Assembly: GCA_022264855.1 (NCBI GenBank)
Contig: JABYQU010000049.1
Location: 186,001-250,000, forward strand
DNA length: 64,000 nucleotides
Origin: Lenzites betulinus
Taxonomy: Eukaryota > Basidiomycota > Agaricomycetes > Polyporales > Polyporaceae
Reading direction: 5' to 3'
Of this stretch, positions 10,750-22,522 are shown in pieces (the stretch's first letter is position 1; every line of letters starts with the position of its first letter). The position numbers were made by a program, and so were the translations under genes. Under the pieces are notes generated by a model, which saw only the letters and a program-made list of their open reading frames with translations, made no database searches and had not been told where the DNA came from.

Positions 10750-13173
10750 ATGCCCTCCTCCCAGGCTACGGCAGTCCCACCGGAGCCTCCTGCAGTCTCA
10801 AGCAAGAGAGGGTGGCGTTTCTGGATTATCTTTCTTGCCCTTTGCACCTCGCTCTTCTTGACCGCCCTTGACCTGGTGAGCCTCATCGTGCTCTGAATCT
10901 CACAGAACCCCAATCCGCTCATACGAGATGGTTCTTTACAGGCGTCGGTGTCCACAGCGCTCCCATCCATTATTCATGACCTCAACGGCACAGACTCGTT
11001 CGTCTGGGTCTCTTCGGCGTACACCCTGTCATGTACAGCTGTCCTTCCGATAAGCGGTCGACTGGCGGACCTGTTTGGGCGCCAGATCGTCCTCCTAGTT
11101 GCGATTGTCCTCTTCGGCGCAGGTTCTGCGGTGACTGGCGCGGCGTCCTCCATGAACATGGTCATAGTCGGACGCAGTACGTTCTTCTCCGCTTGTTATT
11201 CCAGTTTCCTTGCATTAAACATCTCCGGCGCGCTCAGCGATTCAGGGCGTCGGTTCGGGTGCTATACAGGTCCTGGTCGCGATCATCACTGCCGATCTGG
11301 TCCCCTTGAAAGAGAGGGGATTCTTCCAGGCTCTGACCGGAGCGTGAGACTCGAATCACCTCTATCTCTCTTCGACATCTGACCTCATGCTTCAATAGAA
11401 CATTTAGTCTTGCCTCTGCGGCGGGCCCGTTCATAGGAGGCGCAATCGCTCAACGCACCACATGGCGATGGTACTTATCTATTTTTGTAAACGATACTCT
11501 GTCAGTGTGACTGACATACTCACGCAGGCTGTTCTGTGCGTTTGTAGTCAATACCGAGGTCGAGCATCATCGCTGACATGAGACTAGACATCAACCTACC
11601 TTTGTGTGGCATTTCATTCGGCATCGTACTGCTCTTCCTACGGTTGCGAAAGCCACGCATAGAGGGCTATGCTGCCACATTCTTTGCCATGGACTGGATG
11701 TACGAGAAACTTTCTTCTCGCCCCCCCAAAACCCGAACTGATTGCATTCACTGTAGCGGAAATGCCATAATCATCGGGAGCGCCACGTCTTGCATAATCG
11801 CACTCACATGGGCCGGAGATAAATTCCCCTGGTCTTCTGTACAGATCATCGCGCCACTCACAATCGGTCTCGTTGGACTTCCTGTCGCACTGGTATATGA
11901 TGCGTATGTGGCCTCTCATCCCGTGGTGAGTACTGGCCATATGTCGATAAGTACTCATCGTGAACCCCCTTGGTAGATTCCAACAGCTATAATCAAGAAT
12001 CGCACAAGCATTGCAGGGTAAGACGAATCTGATAACGCCTACACACCGACTCGCTGACTGGGCGAGAACCTTGCAGATATGTAGGCTCGTTCTTCCATGG
12101 TCTCGTGGTAAACAGTGTAGCTTGTACGTTACCCATATCATTCCTGCAGGCAGCAACTAACAATCTTCACAGTTTATCTGTGAGCCCTGTTCCCTCGTCT
12201 CCTTTGTTTGCGGTCCGAAGCTGAGCATGCTCGCTCGACGCTCGATAACAGTCCCGCCTACTTCCAGTCTGCGAAAGTGGCACGCCCGCTCTCGTCTGGA
12301 TTGTACATTCTGCCTTCGGCCCTAGCCATTTCGCCGTCCGCCATTGTGCAGGGCGTGATCATCAGCAAGACGGGAAAGTATCGCCTGATTGTACGTTCAA
12401 CCTTTCCCAAGGTATTCATAAGACTCACACCAACGAGCAGAACGTCATAGGATGGTCCGCCATCCTCGTCGGCGTCGGGCTGCTCAACCTTCTCAACGAG
12501 CACACACCCGTCGCCGTGACTATTCCCATACAGATCGTCGCCGCAACAGGCTTTGGGTTCCTGTACACGACGACCTTCACCGTCATGGCCCCGCTAGACC
12601 CGGTCCACAATGCCGCGGCGCTCTCCTTCCTGCTCTTTGTGCGCACTATATCATCCGTAAGTATACTTCTCTCTTACACACTCCCGCTCGCGGTGCGCTG
12701 ACGCAGAGTCGTAATATCAGGCATGGGCAGTCGCGCTTTCCGCCACAATCATGCAGAACCAGCTCCTCCAGCGCCTCCCGCCCGCGTTCCTCGCGACGAT
12801 CCCGCCCGGGCACGACATCACGTACAGCGCGATCCCCGCGATCGGCGCGCTTGCACAACCGCTGCAGGACGAAGTGCGCGCCGCTTTTGCTGCTAGCTTC
12901 CGCCGCGTCTGGGAAGTCCTGCTCGGGTTTTCCGGCGCGGGGCTGCTGAGCGTCGCCCTGCAGAAGAGCATCGCCCTGCATTCGAAGATGGACGACCGGT
13001 GGGGGATGGAGGAGAAGAAAGGGGGCGCGCAGGTGGATGCAGAGTCTGTGGAGAAGGAGTGCGAGAATAAGGTGCAGGATACCGATGATGGCAATGTTGC
13101 GGTGTTCCCGAACGACGCGTGCGATGAGAAAGTGCCAGTAAACACTACGCCCGCTGGGACCGATGTTCGCTGA
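10750..13173 (+). CDS. MFS transporter, drug/metabolite efflux type
   Basis: A major facilitator superfamily protein of the fungal multidrug/toxin efflux kind (probably DHA2, 14 membrane segments). The start is ATG 10750 (MPSSQATAVPPEPP), followed by a first membrane segment and LDLASVSTALPSIIHDL across an intron at 10876-10941. The loop 2-3 signature is seen as GRLADLFGRQIVLL, and motif C-like glycines follow in SGAIQVLVAIITADLVPLKE. Further blocks are AGPFIGGAIAQRTTWRW, GNAIIIGSATSCIIALTWAG, YFQSAKVARPLSSGLYILPS, and a terminal segment LLGFSGAGLLSVALQKSIAL. The C-terminal tail after about 12990 is acidic and hydrophilic, as is usual. The stretch around 11700-11756 is best read as an intron, which restores DWIGNA. 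It probably exports the product of, or a toxin related to, the upstream UbiA enzyme; that link is inference from position only. Confidence 0.88.
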
Positions 13174-13379
13174 CTTGGGAGGCTGTTCCTCCAATGGGTT
13201 ATCGTTATGTGTACCATCAGCGAAACCGCACGACACGCCCAAGGATTTGGCGCCCGCACGCCAAAGGCAAGCGCTTCCAAGCGCTCCTGAGCACTCCCAA
13301 ACTGCCGCAGCTCTCCTATCGTTTGCAAGCAGATGCACACTCAGTATACTCCACCCTCTCACATATCACGTTGCCCCAA
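13174..13379. other. 3' flank of the MFS gene
   Basis: This short stretch lies between the MFS stop codon and the CACTA-like element, whose insertion point is marked by the trinucleotide CAA at 13377-13379. No gene is seen here. Confidence 0.5.
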
Positions 13380-13448
13380 CACTGGGTGAAGCGCCGGATT
13401 TTGAGTTCACAGCATCTCTCTCGGATGCCCGGATTCGACCCAGATGCT
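13380..13448 (+). repeat. left terminal inverted repeat of the CACTA-like element
   Basis: These 69 bp pair with 14407-14475 in opposite orientation with one mismatch (GCCCGG here against GCCGGG there). Confidence 0.85.
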
Positions 13449-14406
13449 CTCTAGATTGTGATAACATTCTTCTTATGTCGCAATTTCGCTACAATCCACA
13501 GATTACATACAAATGCTATTGAGATGCTTGAGCTCCTACGTATCTACGTCATCGTGGATTTAAAGTCAGAGCAAACTTAAAATTATAGTTCATACGCGCA
13601 TCGACTTGGCCGTTTTTCGCCCCCATGTGCACTTGTCCTCTCCCTCCATGATCACCGATACCCTGCAGGCTAGTGCACACTAAATTCTTCCCGGACGCCG
13701 TGCAATGCTGCAATATCAAGGTAGGCACATGTAAGCCATGTCAAATGCATCATATCCATCAGTGCTCATCATCTGATGGCTTACGGCTTCCAGCTGTGAG
13801 GATACTCGGCGTTGCATACAGTAAGTCTCCCCGCTGCGCTATTCTGACTAGTAGGTGGGCTTCTCATATTTTCTCCTCTCATCTACGGTGCATTTGTGGC
13901 TAATACTACCTGACCTGTCTGGCTATGTCTTCGCTTGAACTGGGAGCTCGCTGTTTGGGATAACCTATTGGATTGGGTGTGTGAACCTGCCGGGTAAGTC
14001 GTCTCCTGTCCAGTCATGAGCGCTGTATGAAGGTGAGCCTGACATCAAAGACTGACAACTAACCATTTTCGCGCTTGAGTGGCCAAACACCGTCCGTGCA
14101 CCTGTGAGTTTTCCATCCTGCTGCAGGGCTGTCGTTGTGTATGTAGCTATAGTATCGGCCTAAAGTGTACTTCTGAACTCATATATCTATTAAACTCATC
14201 GCATACAAGTGTGAGCTCGAGTGCTGGGGGCAATTGTTGTGAGCTAAGGCCGATATACAGGCGGCGTGCTGCATCCAAAAGCTAGCGCCGAGATGCTAGA
14301 ATTCCGTATTGTGTGCGATACCTAGCAGAAATGTGGCAGGAACCTCCTCGGAACGTGACAAATGGAGTGCCATGCTATACTTTGGGAATCTGCCCGGAAT
14401 GGCGAC

Positions 14407-14475
14407 AGCATCTGGGTCGAATCCCGGCATCCGAGAGAGATGCTGTGAACTCAAAATCCGGCGCTTCACCCAGTG
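14407..14475 (-). repeat. right terminal inverted repeat of the CACTA-like element
   Basis: This is the reverse-complement partner of 13380-13448, ending in CCCAGTG directly before the CAA duplication. Confidence 0.85.
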
Positions 14476-15122
14476 CAACGAGTACCAGCAGCGTTCAAAC
14501 TGAGCGATACTCAACCCTTTTTGGGCCGTGAAGTGGTACCGACGTCAGTTGTTCCACTGCCGCGCCGTCACACTTCCTTTCTACGCCCCATTTAAGTCGC
14601 CCGTTTCTCTTCTTCTCTCTATCGCCTCTCTTCCTCTTCCCCCTTCCATCCTCAGCTGGTCGACCTCTCTGCTCTGGCCCATATCCCCTCCTCCCTCGTT
14701 CCGCGTCCTGGTTGCTATGTAAGTCTTTCGTCATTGCTTATCAAAGACCAGTCGACTCATCTATGAGTACTTGAGTACTAATATCCCTTCATACCGCGCT
14801 ACATTCTGTGAGTGTCGTGTAGTTCCACCGCGTGTTTGAGCAGCTAACTCGCGAGGAAAAGACTAATCATTTCGCTTCACATCCAGGATGGCGGTGAGTC
14901 CGCATTTAGTCTGTACTAATCATCGCACAGCACTCTGACATATTATTTTCAGCGTCGATGCAGAGAAGCACAATCTAGGTATGTATGCACTGTTCCAACC
15001 AAGTGCACCGTTTGCTCATTGTTTTGTTATTTCCCTAGCCAAGTCCTCGACTCATCAAACCCGCTTATCTGTGCAGTATTCCCGACCCTTAGACATGCAT
15101 TGCGCCCTCATCGTCATCACGT
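14476..15122. other. promoter-like CT-rich stretch with possible micro-exons
   Basis: Bases 14580-14700 are strongly pyrimidine-rich (runs of TCTCTTCTTC), like 5' leaders of highly expressed fungal genes. A GTAAGT follows at about 14719, and an ATGGCG sits near 14887 right after a CCAG acceptor, followed by GTGAGT. Short exon-like pieces can be read towards 15120, where the dispersed repeat begins. They do not yield a protein I recognise. This could be a small gene cut short by the repeat, or only a promoter remnant. Confidence 0.25.
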
Positions 15123-15504
15123 ATGTAAGAACTTTACGATGTGTCCGATGTGCATACTCTGTACTCTGTACTAGCACCCTGGAATGACATACCGTTTTGT
15201 TCCGATTCTGGCTCTTGTTCGAGCAACTATTACTGGTCGCTCGAATGGGAATATGATTTCTTTTTTTAATACATATTGCCGGGTTCACATGGATGTGCTT
15301 CTGTGTGCTTGCAAACTACATAATTGCCCGCAAACAGCATGAGTGCTCGTGTGGTTTGGGAGCGCTCCCAGTAATTTCCAGTGAATCCCCAATACCGAAG
15401 GAAAGCCCGTAAACTCTGCCCTCATAATGGAAGTGATCCCGCGAATTGGGAGCACTTGCAAGCGCTTGGAAGGAATTGAGAGCAAAAAGCGGTTTTGCTG
15501 ATGA
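15123..15504 (-). repeat. dispersed repeat, copy A (about 380 bp)
   Basis: This block matches 62871-63249 in opposite orientation almost base for base; the clearest difference is three extra bases near ACTGGTCGCTCG. On the plus strand it opens with ATGTAAGAACTTTACG and closes with GGTTTTGCTGATGA. It contains a T-rich tract (about 15260-15270). It has no terminal inverted repeat and I see no clear target duplication. A solo LTR or a short non-autonomous element is possible. The minus-strand open frame through it is shared by both copies but does not look like a gene. Confidence 0.8.
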
Positions 15505-16330
15505 CGTTCCTTAATGCGTAGATTCCATAAAAAGTCATACACGGATAACACGCCTTGCTGCGTTCTAGTCACTGATCTGACCAGCGACTTAGGCGCTCGT
15601 TTCGCTTCTCGGAGTAGACCGGTAGCGCCACAATATTTGGTGAGGCTTCCGACCTCCACCACGAATCCTTGGAAAGCCATTTATCATTGCTTCAATGCAT
15701 TTCTAAGTGATACAAATTACTACGGACCAACAGTTGAATCACCTCACGAAGTTCGCGTGGATTTCATCTTACTGGTGCGTCGTCAAGCTCAGACAGTACT
15801 TCAACGCAAACGTTCAAGTTTAAGCCCATATAGGATGCCATACCCAGTGATGTACAATGCCCTATGTCTTTGATGCGTGCTGCATGAATTAGATTCTAAG
15901 ACGGCGCAACATGAAGAAGACCTTTCCTCTGTTTTGCCGAAGGTACGCAGGTCACCGTCCGAGGAAGCTCGTTCGAACACACGAAGCAGAACGCGCTCTC
16001 TGCGATGCCATCATTGAGACCTCGTTTTTACCGGGAATTCTGGAATGAAACCTACGCTGCTGACTTGTCATAGAAACGAGGAGCCAGAACACTTCGGTCC
16101 AGTACCTCCTGCATAGTACGGTCGTCTTTGAAGGGCAGGGGACGTGAATTACGATACCTTCTTGGCTTAGGACTGTCCTTGATCGAACGCTCGCCAATAC
16201 AGCCAATCCCGTGGACTCCGAACGATGTCTAGACCCTCGGGATGGCCTGCGAGGAGGCTGACACGGATGTTCTACCGAGTAGCAACGCGACTGGCTGACT
16301 CCAGAGGCTGACACTCCCGCTCCCAGCACC
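15505..16330. other. intergenic, no gene seen
   Basis: Only short unrelated open frames are present. Nothing here resembles a coding exon chain. Confidence 0.45.
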
Positions 16331-16337
16331 TATAAAA
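16331..16337 (+). promoter_or_regulatory. TATA box of the small gene at 16428
   Basis: TATAAAA lies 97 bases upstream of the ATG and is followed by a C/T-rich leader, the classic layout of an expressed basidiomycete promoter. Confidence 0.6.
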
Positions 16338-16427
16338 CACCCACCTCCCCCATTCTCCCTCCTCACCTCCTTCCCTTCGCACCCCCACTTTCACGCACTC
16401 CCACCCCCAGCCCAGCCCCAGCCCCCA

Positions 16428-16917
16428 ATGCCTTTCACTGCCCCCACCTCCTCCGGACGCCGGTCGTTCTGGTCGAGCAAGCCCCGCCTCGACAAAAAGG
16501 CGATCTCCCGCCCGCGTGAATACGTGTGGCCCGAGTTCGTCGCCCCGGTCCCGGTCGCCCCGGTTGCGCCCCAGTTCAGCAGCCAGGAGATCGCGTACCA
16601 GTACCTGCAGCGCCAGAGCCCGAGCTACGAGGCTCTCGGCGTGCAGCTGATCTCCCTCCTCGATGCCAAGTGTCGGGAGGGGATCGTGCGCGGTACGCTT
16701 CAGCACCTTTGAGGCGCTGATCCGCTTTTGCCCCCTTCGAGTTTCAGCAGCTAGATTCCTCCTCGTCAATGGTTTTACGCGCGCAGCTGAAGCCCTCGAC
16801 TGGACGACAATTGACGACATAGGACGACATCGGTGTCTCCCCCGGCCGGACTGGGGGAGAGGTAAGGCCGAGGGCCGCGAGCGGGCATTCGGGCGACGGG
16901 AACTCATGATCCCCTGA
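16428..16917 (+). CDS. small hypothetical fungal protein
   Basis: Exon 1 (16428-16692) has strong coding bias, with C or G in most third positions. It reads MPFTAPTSSGRRSFWSSKPR, then a Val/Pro/Ala-rich stretch, then SSQEIAYQYLQRQSPSYEAL, a likely helix. A GT..AG intron at 16693-16747 joins in frame to exon 2 (16748-16917), giving 144 residues ending RRELMIP. Exon 2 has weaker codon bias, so the C-terminus may be wrong. There is no signal peptide or membrane segment. I do not know the function. A TATA box and CT-rich leader directly upstream support a real, possibly well-expressed gene. Confidence 0.5.
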
Positions 16918-19274
16918 GCTCGGGTGTTCCGTTCAACGCTCGACGCCGTGTTTCGTGTCTGAGATCCACCGTATCCCGTTCGTTGCTGCTCCTTTGCCCA
17001 CACAGACAGGCCTCTTAGGACTCCGCGACCCATGGCTCCCCGGACCCGGACCCGAGGCGTCGGCGAGGCTGGCAGAGGGGCTTGATCCACCTCGATGTCA
17101 GCCTCGTCGGCTTCGACTCGAATCCCGATGGCAAGGTACGTCTTCATCGTGCTCTCCTACTATGGCATGTCGCTTACTTCACACCCTACTTGAAGCCCGA
17201 CAGTGGGGAGCGTTGTGCGCGTTGGGTGTGGTGTAGTGTGGTGTGGTTGTTGTCCGGTGGCGGCGGCCGGAGGTCAGTTGGTGTGGGGGATGGCGCCCTC
17301 TCGCTCATGCCGCTGACTCCCGGTCGTCTGCTTCCGTCGGAGCGGGGGAGGGGGTCGACGGGCCCCCTCCCTCGCACAAGCCCGTAAAGTACGTCATCTC
17401 CCAATTCCACTCAATCGAACAGCGCTGACATCTTCATTCATACCCTCACAGTTGACTAGGAGTTGACTAGGAGGTGACGGTAGCAGCGACGATGTGCGTA
17501 CTAGGCGTAAGTATTGCCGCTGTGCACTCATCCTTGCTTTCCTATTTTTCCAATTCATTCAGTGTTAGAAAAAGGCGGGAACGAGGTGAAAATTTCCAGA
17601 GAGAAGAAATGCAGGAACGGCCGGCCACCGTTCCTGCCTCTCCTCCCTCTGTGCGCTGGCCCAGGGTTTTAGGGCCTATGCGGGAAGCCGTCGTAAATGG
17701 GCGTCTATTTGAATACCCTGGCGCATTTATATATGCACCATTGACTTAATGTCAACGAGAGATATTGGAAGACATGTGTTTTCAAGCCGTTCTTATATTT
17801 TTTTGTTATTCACACAGCGTGATTGCAGGTGACATATATGTCATGTTGTCTTTACCTCTTTCGCTTCTCCAAGTTCACTCTATGTTGCTCCGCATCTGAT
17901 CGTTGTGTCCTCAATTGCAGTGTAACATACATTCTCACGAGTCTGCACTGTGCTGCTCGTGGTCTTGGAAGAGTAAGTATCAATAAGAGCAGGAGTACTT
18001 GCTGAAGAGGGGCTCACCCCGATCGATGCTGAAGATGAACGTCCATTTATCTGCGCAGACCTCTAGCACATCATCTCCCAACATGAAATCCACCTTCTTG
18101 CCGAACGTCCATGGAGCATGGTCTATTATTACTTGGTCAACAAGCCTATCGGCGCCCCCTGACGTTGCGAGTACTCACTCGCCACAAGTGTGTAACGTTC
18201 ACCCGTGAATACGAGAGACGAAGGCAAAGGGCTTCCCAGATGAGCCCCCGCCACACGCAATATCAGCTCCTGCATGATGGGGTAAACAACTCAGTGCCTG
18301 GGACGTGCGGGGAATTCAGCGCCGCGCATACACTCAGCTCGTGTCGCACCAGGTAGTACGTCCCGATCGTCTTGACGTCCTCTGGTCTATGGTACGCACG
18401 TACAATCAATGCAAGTTGAATTTGAGGTTGTTAAAAGCGCAAATACCGTTCTGCCTTGCAAGTGATTTGAACCACTCGCGGCAACGCTCCTTGCGCGCCA
18501 TCGCCCGCGAGGCACACAACGATGGTATCATTCAAAGGAATCATCACATTTTGCATCGTAGCGTGTTGCGGTTGTGGTTTGGAGCCGTAATAGCGGTGGT
18601 GGTGGGGGCGGTTGTAATGGTGGTAGTGTGTAGAGCCCGACTGAACATTGTCCGAAGGTATCAACTTCGAAGGAATTCCCTTATTGGGAAGCAAGTGTAA
18701 GTGCATCGCCGCCCCGAGCGGCCTATCTCAGGCTCAACTTGTCCTGCTACTACCACGATGATGAGTTCCTCCAAGACTGAGCCCACGCATTTATCAGGTC
18801 AAATCTTGCTTGAATGGCGCACCGAAGATAGGCGTCGGACTCACTGCATGATCTCACTCTGCTTATTGCAAGTATTTGTCTCGTCTTGCGCCATGCCGAA
18901 AAATCCCACACTGAGCCAACCCGTGCGACGTTCCTTGTGCTGGTTATCTATATCGTAACAGAATCCGATCAGTCTCACAAATATAGCGCGAACATGCAGC
19001 ACGAATACTCACGGAAGACCCAGAAGCACCGCATGACCCCCGCAGCTGGTACGCCGTGAGTCCGTAAGTCCCGTTCGCAGGCGCGGATCTATTACATCTA
19101 CTCTTCACGCAGTACGTGATGGCCTATCGCGACACAGACCATATGCTCTCTGCCCCTGCATTGTCAAATTGATCCTTCACGAAGGCCAATACAGCGCACC
19201 TATAGGCCCTTCTGATCCGCCACAACACCGCGCGATGTGAAGATTCGCAGGCATGTATACGAACGAATGGTCCA
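16918..19274. other. intergenic, possibly with gene remnants
   Basis: No continuous gene is found. Around 17085-17140 a short frame reads IHLDVSLVGFDSNPDGK and could be a stray exon. At 18119-18160 a short frame reads MVYYYLVNKPIGAP, reminiscent of the YYYLV block of DUF6534 proteins, and 18560-18690 encodes a hydrophobic stretch ending CRARLNIVRRYQLRR. These may be pieces of a decayed DUF6534-like gene, but the evidence is thin. Confidence 0.3.
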
Positions 19275-19280
19275 TATAAA
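19275..19280 (+). promoter_or_regulatory. TATA box of the M28 peptidase gene
   Basis: TATAAA lies 50 bases upstream of the ATG at 19325, a good distance for a short leader. Confidence 0.55.
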
Positions 19281-19324
19281 CAAGACGGTACAATGAGCTG
19301 GAACGCCTGAACGTCGACGCTAGC

Positions 19325-20872
19325 ATGTTCTCTCGCTTGCTCCACCTCACCCACGGCGCCGCGCCAGGACTTCTCGTTCTCGCCTGCCTCTCGATCTTGA
19401 ACGCGGTTTCCACCACCCATGCCGCTGCGACACCTCCTACCTCCGCGGCCCCCCATGAACATGGGCTCTTCGCGCGCCAGTGCGCCGCGACCGACATCTG
19501 GCCCAAAGGCCCCGGCAAGGCACTCGTCCCACAAGCCCCGACCGCTGAGCTACGCACGATGCTCTCCGAGATCGACCCCAACCGTGTGAACACGATAATC
19601 ACCAAGCTCGTCTCCTTCGGCACGCGCCACACGCTCTCCAGCCAGACCGACCCCGTGCGCGGTATTGGGGCGGCGCGCGACTGGCTCGCGGCGGAGATGC
19701 GCACGATCGCGCAGGGCGCGCGCCGCGGTACGAACGTCACAATCACCATCCCGAGCTACATCCAGCAGCCCGTGCGCGAGATCCCGACGGCGACGAACAT
19801 CTCCGACGTCGTCGCGACCATCCGCGGCGCGTCCGACCCGGACAGGGTGTACGTCATCACCGGCCACTACGACTCACGCGTGACGGACATCCTGAACTTC
19901 ACGGACGACGCGCCTGGCGCGGACGACGATGCGTCGGGCGTCGCAGTTGTGCTCGAGCTTCTGCGCGTGATGGTACAGCGGCCCCCGCCACCGGCGACCA
20001 TCGTCCTCGCGGCGGTTGCCGGCGAAGAGCAGGGCCTGTTTGGCGCGGACCACCTCGCGCAGGTTCTCCAGGACGCTGGAGTGGACGTACAAGGGATGTT
20101 CACGAACGACATCGTCGGAAGCTCGAAGGGCGACGAGGGCGAGGTAGACCCATTCAGCATCCGTCTCTTCGCGCAGGGCATGCCGACGACCGAGACCGCG
20201 TCCCAGACCGCGACGCGCGAGTCCATCGGCGGTGAGAACGACAGCCCCGCGCGCGAGCTCGCGCGGTTCGTCGACGAGGTCGCGACCAATGATGCAACTG
20301 GAATGAAAGGTGCGTGCTGCACATGAAACATATTCTCCAAAGCTGACTACTCACCTCACGTAGTGCGCGTCATCTACCGCCTGGACCGCTTCCTGCGCGG
20401 TGGCGACCACGAGCCGTTCCTCTCGCGCGGCTTCCCCGCCGCACGCTTCACCGAGCCGAACGAAGACTTCGCGCACCAGCACCAGGACGTGCGCGTCGAC
20501 TCGACGGGCAAGCAGTTCGGAGACCTCATCGAGTTCTGCGACTTCGACTTCATCGCACGCGTCGCGCGCGTGAACGGTGCCGCGCTCTGGTCGCTCGCAC
20601 AGGGGCCAGGCACCCCGCGCAACGTCACGCTCGACACGTCCGTGCTCACGAACAACAGCACGCTGGGCTGGGCTCTTGGCACGGACGCGGGCCTCGCAGG
20701 GTACGAGGTGCTCTGGCGGCCGACGATCGCGCCCTTCTGGACGAACGTGATCCCGGTCGGCTTGGTGAACAAGGTCACGGTTGACCTCACGAAGGACAAC
20801 GTGGTGTTTGGCGTGCGCGCGGTGGGCGCGAATGGGTACCGCAGCCCGGCTGCGTTCCCGTTCCCGGGCTAG
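19325..20872 (+). CDS. secreted M28-family zinc aminopeptidase
   Basis: Two exons (19325-20309 and 20364-20872) joined by a 54-bp intron give 497 residues. The N-terminus has a signal peptide-like segment ([20 protein letters not shown]), and [15 protein letters not shown] could be a propeptide ending near a Kex2-like site. The M28 (Zn-exopeptidase) core shows the expected metal ligands: GHYDSR (His181), GADDDASG (Asp about 201), GEEQG (Glu234 base and Glu235 ligand), TNDIVG (Asp), and a late His in AHQHQDVR. The first half resembles other M28 enzymes, and the tail after about residue 420 ([20 protein letters not shown]) is fibronectin-like in flavour. Several NxT/S sites suit a secreted glycoprotein that trims peptides outside the cell. 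The substrate cannot be told from the sequence. TATA box at 19275. Confidence 0.9.
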
Positions 20873-21409
20873 CCGTGCGGTCGGTAGTCTGCGAGAAGTG
20901 TATTATTTGTGTAAACAAACCGCGAACATATAAGATATGACATTGCAATACAGAGACACGTGTCCGTCCTGATGGATAATGCGCATTAGCTTCGGCGATC
21001 ACGATCAAGAACCACACACTCACCAGTGCCCGCTCGGCTAGTGAGGGTCCCGCCGCGTATTTCCTGGAAGACAAGAACGAAGGTAGGTCAGCATCAGCCA
21101 GGTGTGACAGGAAGGCGCGCCGCGGAGGACATCAAACCACAACCTTCTCCGGTCGCCATGCCGATGGTGCCAATGCGATCCATAGAAAGAAAGCGAGCGC
21201 GAGCATGCCCACAGGGACCCACAGCCGACAAACACGGTACCAGACGTGCCAGACGTGCCAGAGTGTGCGCGCGAGCCGTATGATCTAGAGAGCGGTGACC
21301 AGCAACCAGCGTAAGAACCACATCTGCCCCTGCGCCAGCCAAGTTCGCATACCAGCTCGAAAGCCCGCAGCAGCAGCACCGAGAACAACCCAGCAGACAG
21401 GTTCGGTGT
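20873..21409. other. spacer between convergent genes
   Basis: This stretch holds the 3' ends of the M28 and LRR-like genes. Open frames at 21038-21432 on both strands mirror one another and lack any family signal. Confidence 0.45.
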
Positions 21410-22522
21410 TCACCATGGCATCCGCGAGACACCTAGGGTGAAGCCTGTGCACATGCTCAAAGGCCGCAGCAAGTCCGGTACGCGAGTGGCAATCTCTGCA
21501 GGAGTTATCTTGTCAATCCGTACGTCCATTTCGAGGCGGTCGCTCTCTATGGTTGATACGGCGCTTGTCGATGGGACGTTGGTTGATCGGATGTTTGTTG
21601 ATAAAATGTTTGCGAACGCCTTCAGCGGGGTCTCCATGGTGTTTAAGTCATCTTGGCTGGGTATCGTCAAGCGCAGCTTGAATCGCCTCAACTTCGCCAG
21701 GGAAAGACGCTTCAACAAGGGACAGAGGGCCTGACATGACGACTTGTCGATGTCCCAGAGAGAAAGTTCTCTCAGAGACGAGTTCTTGGACAAATCCGGG
21801 AAGTTATCTGAGACAGCGGCGCAGATAAATCAAGTGGCGACATGGGCTCAGTGTGCACACGCACCTGGAGTCGCGAAATTCATCGATATTTGGAGATGTG
21901 TGAGGCGCGTACCCAAAGTCCCCGTCAGCTCCCGGATCTTGTCGAGGTCGCTGGGGCGCTTTGCGAACAGGACGACGTCACTGACGGTCTCCCACAACCG
22001 CGTTTTCACGATCCAATCCACGAGTGCGGGAACAGCATCTTGGAAGGTTGAGTTTCTGAACCAGACTGCCTCCAGCTTGGGACACGCCTCTGTGGCGTCA
22101 TAGAGGGACCGGGTTGGTCCAACATGCCACTTCGTATTCGTCATAGTCAACTTCGTGAGATTCTTGCATGCAAACACAACGTTGTGAAACTGCTCGAAGC
22201 TTTGGAATGTGCCGTTGTCAAGGGTGAGTGTCGTGATAGAAGGAAAACCAGTTCCGATTGTCCAGAAACCAAGGGCTCTATCCCAGGAGAAGTTTTCGAG
22301 ATCGAGGGTTTCCAAGCTGGCAAATCGGCCTGAGTACTGGTGGAGGAAGAGGTGGATCCATGGCTGTTCCGTGGTATCCCTTTGCCCGTGCTGGGCCTTT
22401 TCCTTAAGCGAGAGATAGGGTAGCATCCCGGTGGCGGCGTTGGAGGTGACGAACACATCATATTCTGAGCGACCTAGGATAGTGCGGCCGTGATTGACCT
22501 CGTTTGTTACAGGATCTGACAT
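21410..22522 (-). CDS. LRR-like protein of the basidiomycete F-box/LRR type, no F-box seen
   Basis: Two exons (22522-21865 and 21807-21410) with a 57-bp intron give 351 residues. The translation has repeated leucine-rich segments of irregular length: FASLETLDLENFSW, FPSITTLTLDNGTF, CKNLTKLTMTNTKW, CPKLEAVWFRNSTF, GTRLTHLQISMNF, NSSLRELSLWDID. This is the look of the many degenerate LRR proteins that in mushrooms usually follow an F-box. No F-box (LPxEL-type) precedes here. The ATG at 22522 follows a CT-rich leader, so a missing upstream exon is not obvious. It may be a ligase adaptor that lost its F-box or a protein of another role; the partner is unknown. Confidence 0.65.

Larger units (their letters stand above)
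13380..14475. mobile_element. non-autonomous CACTA-like DNA transposon (1.1 kb)
   Basis: The 1096-bp element starts with CACTGGGTGAAGCG and ends with the reverse complement CGCTTCACCCAGTG. The terminal inverted repeats are 69 bp and differ at one base by eye. The trinucleotide CAA is present on both sides (13377-13379 and 14476-14478), as expected for a 3-bp target duplication. CACTG..CAGTG ends with 3-bp duplications are typical of the CACTA (EnSpm) superfamily. No transposase frame is found inside, so it would depend on an element elsewhere. An internal stretch near 13940-14000 translates to NWELAVWDNLLDWVCEPAG, whose origin I do not know. Confidence 0.8.

Noticed and set aside
14407..14440. 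B-box-like GGGTCGAATCCC suggesting a tRNA
   Set aside because: It is part of the CACTA-like terminal repeat, and no A box or stems fit.
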